Below, piece by piece: positions 9,906 through 19,868 of a stretch of 64,000 nt of DNA. This stretch comes from Favolaschia claudopus (lineage: Eukaryota; Basidiomycota; Agaricomycetes; Agaricales; Mycenaceae). Below the pieces are notes generated by a model. That model searched no databases, was not told where the DNA came from, and saw only the letters and a list, made by a program, of their open reading frames with translations. Made by a program: the position numbers and the translations under genes. The stretch spans positions 744,001 to 808,000 of the forward strand of contig JAWWNJ010000010.1 in NCBI GenBank assembly GCA_037176885.1. The letters run 5' to 3'. The first letter of the stretch is position 1; each line of letters starts with the position of its first letter.

Positions 9906-12900
9906 CTAATTACGACTAGATCTCTTACCCCGAGCTCGAGGCTTCGGTTTCGGTCGCTCCGTTTCTTCCTTCTTCTTCGCACGCTTTGACGAGGGTTCTC
10001 CTTCAATCCCATCCTCCGCTGCACGCTTCACGATGACCGTGATCGGCGGAGACGGCTTCGCCGTTGAGTCAGCAACACGGTGGAAGGTAGGTGGTCGATA
10101 GGTTTCGTCGTAGACTGTGAACTCCCGTTCAAACTTCGCAAATTTCTCCACTGATGTTGCAGCATTGGTGATCTGGCCCATGGCACAGGTCATGATGAGG
10201 TGCAACACCACCTCCCCATCGAACGAGGCAGCGATGATTTTTTGGGAAAGTAAATCATCGAGAATGTCGCCATTGAGATTCAGAGGTTCCTTGAGTTCAT
10301 GCTGGACCGCGAGAATTTGGAGGAGCGCAGATCCAACCGAAGAGACTCGCATTTGCCATTCTGCCGGGGAAAATTTGTCGTCCGGATCCAGCGGGTTCAA
10401 AGTGAATCGTTTGAGCAGCGTTTCAATAGCCCGCGCCTTCAGTGCATTCTGCTCCGGTGTCGAGCCAAGCCCGATCGTTTCCTGCCAGTCAAATGCGATG
10501 GAAGATTCGGTGGGAGTGATGTGAAAGGCTCCCCGTTTGGGTCGTTTCTTCGGCTTCTTCGCCTCTGTGGCGAAATTGATGTAGTGTTGAACAAGAGGAT
10601 GGTGCACCGAGAAGTCGGTAAGAATGGTCACAATCGAAGGAATGGCGGAATTGAATATCGCTTCCAGCTCTGGGTTAGAGTGGCCTGCAAAATTTGGGTC
10701 GAGATATCGAGGCATGCGAACTTTGGGAAGCTGGAAAGATTTAGTTTCATATGAGTACATTGCAAACAGTTTCTCACCTGAGACTTCTTTATCTTTCCAG
10801 GTTCCTCGGACAGGCCGTACACTGCCTTGCAAAGTTCACGCGACGCAGAGAAGGCTTGACCGGCTGCAACTGCGTTCTGAATGCAGTCCAACCAGACGAA
10901 CTCAAATTCGAGGTCGGTACCCTTTTGCTGGCGATCTCGACTCAAGAAGCGAGCAGGGTACCATTGAACGCTCCCGTCGTCCAATTTGGGCGTATCCGGA
11001 GGAGGGAAAAGTACCAGTTCGTCCGGTTCGAAGCTGCGCATCGATTAATTAACAAAAACACAGAAGAGAAATAGACGACGCACAATCTACACCGCCTACA
11101 AATAAATTCAACAGCAGGATCATGCCAGTCAATCCCCTTGGGCAAACACCGGATGTGCGACCACCATTTGCAGTCTAGGCACTGTACTTCGTCGTATTCA
11201 TCATCACCTTCGACAAAGTACGCCTCGCAGCCTTCCCCAGAGCACCAGACAGGACAGACAGTCGTTGAGCTGGTGGTCTGACTGGAGAATTCCTTTGCGG
11301 CATCAACGTCAGAGTCACCGGTTTCTGAACGAAGATCGATTGGGGACGGCAGCTCGAAGGGATGAGAGTCTGATTCCTCGGCCGGTGCTGGCGGTGAAGG
11401 TGCATTCGTCGACGCTTTCGGTGCCAAAGGTGGATGCCACTTCCTTGGCGAACGCGGAAGATTCGAGATGTATTCGAGGTTCTTCAAGTGCGGATCTCGG
11501 ATCCAAGCGCTGTCATCGTCCATTCTTTCTGTGTGAGGCCGAATAAACTCGCATCGGAACGGTATGCCGTTGTCGTTAGAGGGATCGAAATGGAATTGTA
11601 AGCCAAGCTTTTGAGCGCTCTTGACTTGTTGCTTGCGGAAGAACTTTTGTGCCTCTTCACCGCCGTCCAAGTGATAGACGAGCCCGTAGATTTGAAAGCC
11701 TTGACCTGTTTTAATGGAGCGAGAGGGGCCTGTGAGGGAACCGGCGAGAGATTTTGTGGAGTGTTGAATAGCGTGGCCGTCATGTTTCATGTCGTTGTAG
11801 TCGAAGATTCGTTTTGTAGCGCCTGAAGTGGAAAGATAACGGGCGGTGAAATGTTGCTCCCTCTCCCCACCATACCAATGGCCAACAATACTGTACTTCA
11901 CCCCAGCTGCTGACGCCGCTGCATTCCCCGCATATGGAATAATAGATGCAGGAATGTTCCACTCGCACTCCGTCATGTCGCCCATCTCAATGATCAACAC
12001 AATCGGAAGGTTCAGCAGAACTTCGTGCATAACGACGTTGCCGTGAAGGCATAGCGGCCGACCGTCATCCACCTGCCAGCATCCCGATTGCGGAATAGAT
12101 TTGGTCACACGAACGAGATCTTGAAACCATTTCCGCACATTGCCGGCATATTTCTCGCATAGGGTGCGACTGAGTTGAAACTCTGACCGTGCTCGCACAT
12201 GGGAAAGCTGCCAGTGGTCAAATCCAGACGAGTTTCCGGTGCAGGCTTTGAGCGAAACAACCGTGGATCGGAAGTAAGCAGACGCGCGTTCGACGAGAGG
12301 ATCAACAACTGCCCCACGGCGGCGGTGATGGCCGCAGATAGCATACAGCCACCCCTAGCAATGATCATTTGTTGAGAGGGGTTGTGTGGTATTCAAAGAT
12401 ATCAATGCGACTCACAAAAACACTGCTGAACGAACGCAGCCCACGATCCTGATGGCCCCTGACATGACGGATTTGTCTCCGGAACCCATCCCGCTGATTG
12501 TTCAACAGGTCTGATCCCCCGTCTTCGTAACCGAGGAGCTCGATCGATCCCTGTGTTCGTGTGTGTACCATTTGACGAAGATCTCTGAGCGGGGAGTTCG
12601 CGGGGAGTGCCTCAAACATGGGTGCCATACTCTGGCCGTAATCGCGCGAAGCGGCGGTTGATATCAGCGTCAGAGCGCAGTCGAGCCAACAGGAATTATC
12701 TCGCCACTTGTACGATTTCTCGTACACGGCTGCGTGCTCAGCTGGGCGAGACTTCTTCGTCATCAATGCTTTGCTAGTGTCTGGAGGACGACCGTCGTTC
12801 TTAATTTTTCTGCGGCGCGCTGCGTTGTGACGCGAAGGTTTGGTGTAACCGTATCTCGCTGCCGAGCGCTTCCAATGCTGTGGATCGTCCCCATAGAATA

Positions 12901-13335
12901 TCTTGACGCCGTCTAAAAAGTAGTTTAGATTTGGAATTCAGATCTCAGTAATCACTTAAAAAATAAGTACTCACCTTCCCGGTCATACAAAGGCACCAAG
13001 CGTTCATTCGGCGGTTGGGAAATATTCGCGAGGACCCAATTGAGCACACGATACAGATTCGGGAGGTTGGTGAGAATCAGACAGATTATCAGAGTCAAAT
13101 GAACTGGATTTATGGCTGCATTCCGCGCAATATAAGACGCCAGCCAAACGAAGTGTGAAGAATTGCTGAGGAGAAGGCATAGGAGCAGAGTTAGCCGGAT
13201 TGGATCAAGTGCGACCCAATTTGCTGGGATTTGTGGTGCGGGGAGGCGTTCTGACAGCCAGTTGACGGCTTGGAGAAGCCGGTGGAGGTTTGTAGCCAGT
13301 AGACAGAGCGCTAAAGTGATGTGTATTGGATCCAT
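9906..13335 (-). CDS. USP-like cysteine peptidase / PHD-finger protein with hydrophobic repeats (transposon cargo)
   Basis: Five exons (13335-12975, 12912-12416, 12354-11084, 11033-10778, 10730-9906) sum to 3210 nt, 1069 residues, all GT/AG and in phase. Order of parts: residues 1-110, three related hydrophobic repeats starting at Met1/Asp2, Asp44 and Asn76 with consensus DPIxLTLxLCLxLxN; a basic linker (140-180); a peptidase-like domain about 185-500 with NSCWLDCAL (Cys195), QHFTARY (His454) and IFDYNDMKHDG (Asp471 or Asp474), the order and spacing of a USP (C19) catalytic triad; a proline/serine-rich linker; a C4HC3 PHD-like finger (653-708, CPVWC to CRRC); a segment from 711 with VQWYPARFLSRD resembling a Tudor/PWWP barrel; and a C-terminal helical part ending in a strongly basic tail. 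The domain names rest on motif recognition only. Suggested role: deubiquitinase or protease acting on chromatin; the hydrophobic start could instead anchor it in a membrane. Confidence 0.8.
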
Positions 13336-14312
13336 GATGGTGGGGATGAGCGGAGAAGCGAAGAGTTGATAAACAAAGCATCACAAGGTTGTCACAAAAC
13401 TCCGAATCAGGTAAACAGCTCCAGAATTTCAAGATGGACACTATTTAAGCCACACATTCGATTCGAGCGCAAAATGAACACAAAGTGGCGACTTCGGAGT
13501 TGGTGACAGCCAGAGCAGTACAATTTGCCAGCCAGACGGAGTGTCACGGAGCACGAAGGAAACAGCCGTTAAACAGCCGTCTGTCTTCGAGAAAGCGGCG
13601 CAAGGGTTCGATGCAGAAAACAGAGACTCGCGATGGTGGTGGGAGGAGAGACACATAAGCAGTGAGGGCATCCGGATCAAGGTAGCCTGTAAGCTTACTA
13701 AGCACCGCCGAATCACCGCGGTATATTTACAACTCACAGATTTCATTGAGGGGCCAGAAGTGTTGAAGGTTCAGCTGATACCAACTGGAGTCCTTCTTTG
13801 TTAATGTGCGAGAACAGATTCGTAAATTCAGAGTTTCAACTTACTCTGCTAACCGAGTTCAAACGAAGACGCGTCCCGATTCAACAATTACTAGGGTTAT
13901 GGTAAATTAGAACTATAGTGACACGAGACAGAGCGTTAGGGGAGCAAATCCATACTAGAATACAGACTGAGGCTTCATTCAGCCGCAACATAGGACAAGA
14001 ATTGATTGAATTCGCCAAATCCGGCAGTACAGGTAGTCGGCAGTCCAACAGTTTTACACTTCCCAAATTTGTCGAAGTTCACTTGCTGTTACTCTCACAA
14101 GGTAAGCAACATGTACCTCTATTGAAAGAAATTTGAAGCCGATTAGCCGTCCACTATGAACCGTCTGGAGAGGCAGTTTGAGTGTCAATCACCTAATGCC
14201 TTTTATAGACGTTGTTGCCGCAAACGACTTCAAAATCTATACAAGTCGACATGGATGCTCCAGGAAGGGTTAAGCTTTGAATAATGACGTCCCCGCAGCG
14301 AAATTCGAGTAT
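13336..14312. other. 5' region of the cargo gene inside the element
   Basis: Presumed promoter and leader of the gene starting at 13335. A minus-strand stretch near 13665-13680 encodes LDPDALTAYVSLL, which could be a decayed fourth copy of the hydrophobic repeat, but it is not in an open frame leading to the start. No second gene is recognised. Confidence 0.35.
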
Positions 14313-14545
14313 TTATGAGTTGACGCGGTGGTCCGCAGCATTGACGCGCACGTAGGTTGGAGTGACGCGCCATGCACAAATATTGACGTTGACCGAAGTC
14401 AAGACTGACGCGTCACCGCGCCGGTATAGACGCGGTGACGCGTCGCCATTGACGCGGCGCAGTTGAGTTGACGCGGGAGTTTGACGCGTCGACGCTGAAC
14501 TTTGACGCGCGCACAAGTTTGATGTGAGATCATTGACAATGATTG
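14313..14545 (+). repeat. Right TGACGCG motif cluster, inner block
   Basis: About ten copies of TGACGCG at irregular spacing, several extended to the palindromic TGACGCGTCA. A unique stretch of about 170 bases separates this block from the terminal block at 14719-14768. Confidence 0.75.
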
Positions 14546-14718
14546 ACGCGCATCAATATTTCAAGTCAATATTTTTCTTCCAATTAGAAGTACTAATACC
14601 TAGTATAGGTGTCCACAGCTGCTTACATCGACCTCTAAAGCTCACACATTGAGTATCAAGTCTCGAATCGGGCGATGAAGGTGAGGTGGCTGCCCGATCA
14701 AAATCACCCCGCACGCGC

Positions 14719-14768
14719 ACTGACGCGAACTGACGCGCGCGCGTCAAAACGTCAATGCCGCGTCAAAA
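14719..14768. repeat. Right TGACGCG motif cluster, terminal block
   Basis: TGACGCG occurs twice in plus orientation, then GCGTCA in minus orientation leading into the right terminal inverted repeat (14756-14779). Confidence 0.7.
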
Positions 14769-14779
14769 TCCCTTTGCCC
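14756..14779 (-). repeat. Right terminal inverted repeat
   Basis: Read inward on the minus strand it begins GGGCAAAGGG and ends TGACGCGGCA, matching the left end in 18 of 24 positions. Confidence 0.75.
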
Positions 14780-14900
14780 CTGCATTTGTCCTGGCGAGGG
14801 AGGGCCCTGCGATTGCGATGAGACTTTCCTCGATCATCATGCGCTTCAGACGCTCGCAGAACTCGTTGTCGCAGCTTTCGGTGCGTTCCCAGGTGGTCCG
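14780..14900 (-). pseudogene. GATA-like zinc finger gene copy, N-terminal fragment
   Basis: The minus strand encodes TWERTESCDNEFCERLKRMM, matching TWDGTESRDHQFCERLKRMM of the intact gene at 17425-18033, followed by a shortened linker up to the insertion point. The first nine bases (14780-14788) are the right target-site duplication. Together with 9118-9255 it is the same gene copy split by the element. Homology to the intact gene fades above about 14900. Confidence 0.7.
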
Positions 14901-17424
14901 TGGATGTGCAGTAATTATGTAACCCTTCTTTCTCCTGCATGACAGGTTGAAGCATTGAACGATTTTCAAACGCACCGGCATTTTCGCATTCGGCTCATAA
15001 ACAACGGGTCGTGCGAAATAGAGCAACCGCCCCGCGATGGCGAGGGTAGGGAAATCCGAAATGGGTTTTCGGCCAATTTTGCCACTGGCATCACGGGCGT
15101 TGTAACTTGTTCTATTGGATGCTGGTTGGAGGAATTTACTATCCATTATTTGTGAACTGAGGTTGTGACACTGTGGTGAGGTTCCGACAGTCGCTGCAGA
15201 CAAAAACTAAGATGCAAATAGCCAAGTTTCTTTTAGGCTCGTCTCCAAGTTTGGTGTGTTTGCTCGACAGAATCACTTGGTTTATAAAAAATAAAACAAG
15301 AGGTGCCATTAACTTTAGTTGGGTACTTTGCAAACAGCTGTAAGTCGAGGACACTGCGCTGATGCATACAGAGTGTCTGTCTATGAGAGACTAACATATC
15401 ACCGCCTACATCTGAATCGAGCGCAATTCGCACACTTTGCATCTGCATGAGCCACTGCCAGATTTCCGGTTCTGGCAATGGATTGCGGTTGAGGGGGCTG
15501 GGGCCGAATGAGTGAGCGGTATTCATTCTGAAGATAATTCTGACACGTACCTGGCAGAAAAGTCCGCACGGATATTGTCTCTGGGACCGTTGAGAGAATT
15601 AGTAGACCGAAGGACAGGAGGAAAATGATTTACAAATGGTCCTTCTTGCTGATGTCCACAGAGTCGATAGATGTAACACACCCATATCCAGTTGCACATT
15701 TTTCTGGGAGCACAGGAATCAGACATATTCGAGTCCCCTGCAAGACCACTCACGAAAGTAATTTGAAGGAGAAACTTTAAGTCGATTGAACTGATGAATC
15801 ATAGTGGGTGGGCGTAGACGATTTTATACGCCAGCGGATGCAGAAGTCTCAGGGAATTCGTCTAGACGGAATGGCAAGACTGGACGAACTAGTGAGGTTA
15901 CGGGTAAGCGAAATCAATCCGATGGTCTTGATCGAGAAACTCAGGTTGAAGAGGAATTTGAAATGCCGATCGACACTTGGGACCTCGCCAGAAATCCTGC
16001 CTTCCTTCTTCGCAATGCTGTGCACGCAACGCACATTCGCCTGGCAGCGGCAGCTCACTTCAAGCTTTAAACACCGGTTTTGCGACAATGCCGGAGCGGA
16101 GCGAAGGCATATCTTGTAGTCTGTTAGTTACCGTGCCCTGATCAGTGATAACGGGTATTTTGCGTATCTCGCCTTGTATAAGTGCCACTGAAGCCTGGGG
16201 TAGTCAGCCTGGCGGACCGTTGGGGTCGGGCCATCTACATAAGATGATTGGCCCATGGAGGTCAATCGCGGCAGAAGCCTTTAATTGAGAGCGGCAAGAA
16301 AGCGCAGCCTGCAATTGAGGGAGAAGCCTGCCATGGTCCCTGATTCTCTTTCGCATATTCGGAACTCCCGAGGCTGGTAGACGAGATGTAGACGAGCACA
16401 TTGCGAGCTCATATAACCTGCTGGCTAGTATCAGGTAGTCTCTCATCGCCAGACTTTAACACAGTTGATCTCGTAGTACCTCGAGGTCACAATCGCGTGG
16501 AATGTGCTCAAGTCGCGTCGAGGCGCTTGCCGCGGCCCGCCGGCCCGCTGGTTGCCGTTGCTTCCCAAAGAGGTTGCTTATATAATAACCCTCAACGCCG
16601 CTTAGAGAGCGTGGTAACCACAGGACTAAGTAGTTGAACGTTGAATGCCAATCGAAGATTCGACTCTATTCGACTCCGAATGCTGAGATGTATCTGTCGA
16701 GGAAATCCGAGATGGCCTATCAGGCTATTATCAGGCCAGATCATTGACTCTTTTCTGATTTCGCCGCGAAATTTTTCCGACATCTAACGAAGAAAGTACA
16801 TTTTATGGGTGACAATGCTTGGGCCATGTATGATGGATGTATATAAGCAAATATAGGTCGATACTGTCAGTAGCTTGGTGAGTAGTGGAACATGCAAAAT
16901 GATGATTTCATGAGGAACAAGCAAAGACAAAGCTGCCGCGGCGATCATAGTTTCGTGGTCGCTGGATCACTATCACAGTTCTTATCACTTGTCGTCTCTG
17001 GAGAGACCTGAATTCCTCTCCGCCGCCCGTGCGAAGACCTTATCACGGACATTGCGGGAGAAGTCTGGTTTCTTACAGTGCGAAAGTTGTGCGAAAGACA
17101 TTCGGAACTCCAGGGCTGGCAGACCTTGCTGGCTAGTACTGGTCTCCAACAGCAAACCGCCCATCGCCCATGTCCACCCCACCCCTCAGACCTTTATTCC
17201 TAGGCGCGTCGCCCAATCTTCTGGGTGTTTTCGACAAGGACCAAAAAACTAATTTCGACGATTATGCCGAGCTCTTCAGCGCTGATCACTACTACAACCG
17301 CGCCCTCCCATATGCGCACAATTCATCTTCCCCAGTACAAAATCCAGATGAAGTCTTGTGCGTGCATGAATTCCTGGTCATATAACTCTGCTTGATTTCA
17401 ATTTGTCCCGCATCCAGTCTTCCG
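14901..17424. other. Gene-poor stretch with a possible Cys-rich relic
   Basis: No intact gene is recognised. The minus strand 15523-15753 encodes MCNWIWVCYIYRLCGHQQ, which resembles the start of a small Cys/His-rich protein family of basidiomycetes. The following cysteines (CKSFSSCPSVY) sit in another frame before a stop, so it looks dead. A block at about 16350-16430 recurs in diverged form at 17085-17150 (CGGAACTC, GGCTGGYAGAC, TGCTGGCTAGTA), a degenerate direct repeat upstream of the GATA-like gene. Confidence 0.35.
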
Positions 17425-18033
17425 ATGGACCCTCTCTCGTCTTCCGACATTCTCTTCCTCTCGCTGTCGGATCTGCCAATCACCGCAGAGACTCTAGATA
17501 CACTACCAACCGGTTTCACCGAATGGATGAACACATCTAATTCTCAGATGTCGCCCACAACCCCTGCAGATTATGTTGACAACGATGTAGTCGAAGTCAA
17601 TGTGGAGCAGCGCGCCGACAATGTCTCCGGCGATTCATCATATGTTGGCTCTTTGATGCTGCCCAACGACCATCCCATTGACACCCCCACCTGGGATGGC
17701 ACCGAAAGCCGCGACCACCAGTTCTGCGAGCGTCTGAAACGCATGATGATCGAGGAGAAAATTAATCCCCGAGTTGTCCTCGCCTTCTTACGCCGAACGG
17801 CCCACAACAGCGCAGGGATCCCTATGCCATCTCACCGCAATCGCAAGACTTCTCCTCGCCAGGACACATGCTCGAATTGTCAGTGTGGCGCAGAGGAAAC
17901 ATCGCAGTGGCGAAGGCATCCCCAGACGCGAGCGGTAATGTGTAACGCTTGCCGCCAACGGCTAGATAGAGCAAATGAAGCATTGCGACTCAATCTCTCA
18001 ACGTTCAATGGCTTGGGAAATAGTTCGATTTAA
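17425..18033 (+). CDS. GATA-like zinc finger protein
   Basis: Single-exon frame of 202 residues from the ATG at 17425; an in-frame ATG at 17392 would add 11. The N-terminal half is acidic and Ser/Thr-rich, as in an activation region. A charged patch follows (FCERLKRMMIEEK), then a basic linker and a finger with CSNCQC, the GATA-like core ETSQWRRH, and CNACRQRL. Cysteine spacing is C-X2-C-X20-C-X2-C, or C-X4-C-X18-C-X2-C if the third Cys binds, so it differs from the classic fungal C-X2-C-X17/18-C-X2-C. A DNA-binding nuclear role is inferred from the finger. A broken second copy lies at 9118-9255 plus 14780-14900. It converges with the MTAP pseudogene downstream. Confidence 0.65.
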   Translation: MDPLSSSDILFLSLSDLPITAETLDTLPTGFTEWMNTSNSQMSPTTPADYVDNDVVEVNVEQRADNVSGDSSYVGSLMLPNDHPIDTPTWDGTESRDHQFCERLKRMMIEEKINPRVVLAFLRRTAHNSAGIPMPSHRNRKTSPRQDTCSNCQCGAEETSQWRRHPQTRAVMCNACRQRLDRANEALRLNLSTFNGLGNSSI

Positions 18034-19540
18034 ATTTCCTCGTCTTTGTATCATATGTACCAGAATTGCTTACCTGGTCGCTCCTTTACCGTCGTTCATT
18101 GAACAAAACCATTTATACAGGGTCTTGGTTCGATCGGTCGTGGTAAAGACTAGTCTGTCTCTTATGAACACTGACACATACCTTGAACCGAGTCCCATTA
18201 GCGAAGTAATGCCAGTGCATGAAGCAGTCAGTGTTGTATTTGGGACGTATTCGTAGATCGAGCAACGCGTCTAACCTAACCCTACCTAGAACAGTTTCCA
18301 TTCAATGTGAAATTATCCAAAAATTATCAGGAGCATGACCCTCACTCTGCGGTAAAGTATTGCGGCAAGATATATGCGAGCTTCACATTCTTGACCTTTT
18401 CCTCCGTGTTGACCATCAGTCCGAATCGCATGCATCCTTTTTCCTCGTTTAGCAGACCCTTCGGCTCGCTCCCCGTCGTCTTTGCTTCGCTCGACTGCGC
18501 CTCGGCGACTTTGAGCAACCGCTCGATGACATGGGCCGCAACGTGCCTCGAGGTGTGCGCGTTCTTCTCGAGTATCGCGCCGACCTCTGTAGCGGTGACG
18601 CCTGGCTGGTGGGGGCGCCATGGGTCGTAGTCGGTTGCTGTCGCGATTAAGGCGAAGCTGCGTTGAAGCAATCAATATAACAGGAAGAGAACGAAAGAAA
18701 AGGTAAAACGCACCTGATCTCGGCCTCCCGCGCAAGCTTCGCCTCGGGCAAGGCCGTCATCCCAATAATATCCCCTCCCCACGCACGATACATCAGACTT
18801 TCTGCCCTCGTCGAGAACTGCGGACCCTCCATCACCACGAGCGTCTTATCCCTCCACAGCCTCACCCCCTTCCCCTCATCCGTCTCCTCTTCCCTCAACG
18901 CCTCGTCCACCGCGCCCGCCAGCCACTTCCCCAGCTCGATCGAATACGGGTCGCTGAACCCCGCATGCGCCACGACGCCCGTATCTTCGAAGAACGACGA
19001 TGGGCGCACGCCCTTGGTGCGGTCGATGAGCTGGGCGGGGAGATAAAGTCACCTGGGGCGATGTCTTCGCGGAGGGAGCCGACGGCGGAGAAGGCGAGGA
19101 TGGTGGAGACACCGAGGCATTTGAGAGCGGCGATTTTGGCGCGGGAGGGAATGGCGGAGGGGGGGAGGGTGTGGTGCGTGCCGTGGCGGGCGAGGAACGC
19201 GACGAGGGCGCCGGAGGGGAGGGAGGAGATGGCGATGGGAGAGGAGGGGTGGCCCCAGGGCTGCAGATGAGTTGAAACTTTGAGATACAGAGGGGAAGGC
19301 GAAGGCGAACCGTTTCTGGGTTTACATGTTTTCTGGAAGAAAAAGAAAAAACGAATTTAGTCTGTGGCACGGCGCGCGAATGGGGGACAGAATCTGACGA
19401 ACATAAAGGTGAGATTGTCGAGGTTGTACAGACCACTGCCGCCGATCACACCAACGAGGACTGCGCACGTTGAGTTGGGCGACGTCGGCGGGAGATGAGG
19501 CTACCTTTGTCCGTCGCCATCAATTTCACCGGAGGAAAGT
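17700..19540 (-). repeat. Inverted segmental duplication, arm B
   Basis: Reverse-complement match to 7530-9255 plus 14780-14900. Here the GATA-like gene is intact and MTAP is broken; in arm A the reverse holds, so each arm keeps one working gene. Confidence 0.8.
18342..19520 (-). pseudogene. MTAP second copy with a 1-nt frameshift
   Basis: Same exon-intron layout as the intact copy, beginning ATGGCGACGG at 19520 and ending at the stop 18344-18342. Motifs are conserved ([60 protein letters not shown]). At about 19035-19050 one base is missing relative to copy A between the codons for APGD and the following QLIDRTKG, so the frame leaves the MTAP sequence. A 22-base GT...AG stretch spans the spot but is too short to be an intron. 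The C-terminal exon has a short insertion in a variable linker (AQSSEAKTTGSEPK). The single break means it is young or that a base was lost in the assembly. Confidence 0.7.
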
Positions 19541-19868
19541 CAAGAGGCAGTGCTTGACTTTGGTTGTGGTTGCCGAAGATGCCGCAAGCCGGCAAGGTGA
19601 TGCGAAGTTGTTTGCCATGACCTGCCTTCCACCCAACTTCCACCTTTGGCAGCTGGTGCGTCCAGTTTGTTTTACACTACGATCAGTCACCGAGGCCCGG
19701 TTCCACTCAATCCATCCTCAATTCGAATGCCTGGAACTCTGCGATCGCCGCCTCTTATAAATAATAACACGCCCAACACGCTGAGATATCCGATCGATAA
19801 TCCTCGTTTTCTCAGTGCCTCGTTGCGTCCTTCCTTGGACCCACAACGCCTTTTGCCACTAACCAGCA

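Larger units (their letters stand above)
9265..14779. mobile_element. TIR element of about 5.5 kb with one cargo gene, inserted in a GATA-like gene
   Basis: The ends are GGGCAGGGGTAAAATGACGC at the left and, reading inward on the other strand, GGGCAAAGGGATTTTGACGC at the right: 18 of the first 24 positions agree. They are flanked by the direct repeat CTGCATTT(G). Both ends carry clusters of the heptamer TGACGCG. An 8-9 bp duplication is typical of hAT elements and also of the KDZ (Kyakuja-Dileera-Zisupton) group common in Agaricomycetes; I cannot decide between them. The only gene I can assemble is the 1069-residue USP/PHD protein at 9906-13335. No RNase H-fold or other transposase is seen, so the element is either non-autonomous with cargo or uses a transposase I fail to recognise. 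The uninterrupted paralogous site at about 17868 confirms that this DNA was inserted. Confidence 0.78.

Noticed and set aside
15233..15753. Cys/His-rich small protein on the minus strand
   Set aside because: Only the first half resembles a family; the next cysteines lie in another frame before a stop. Kept as a note in the gap entry.
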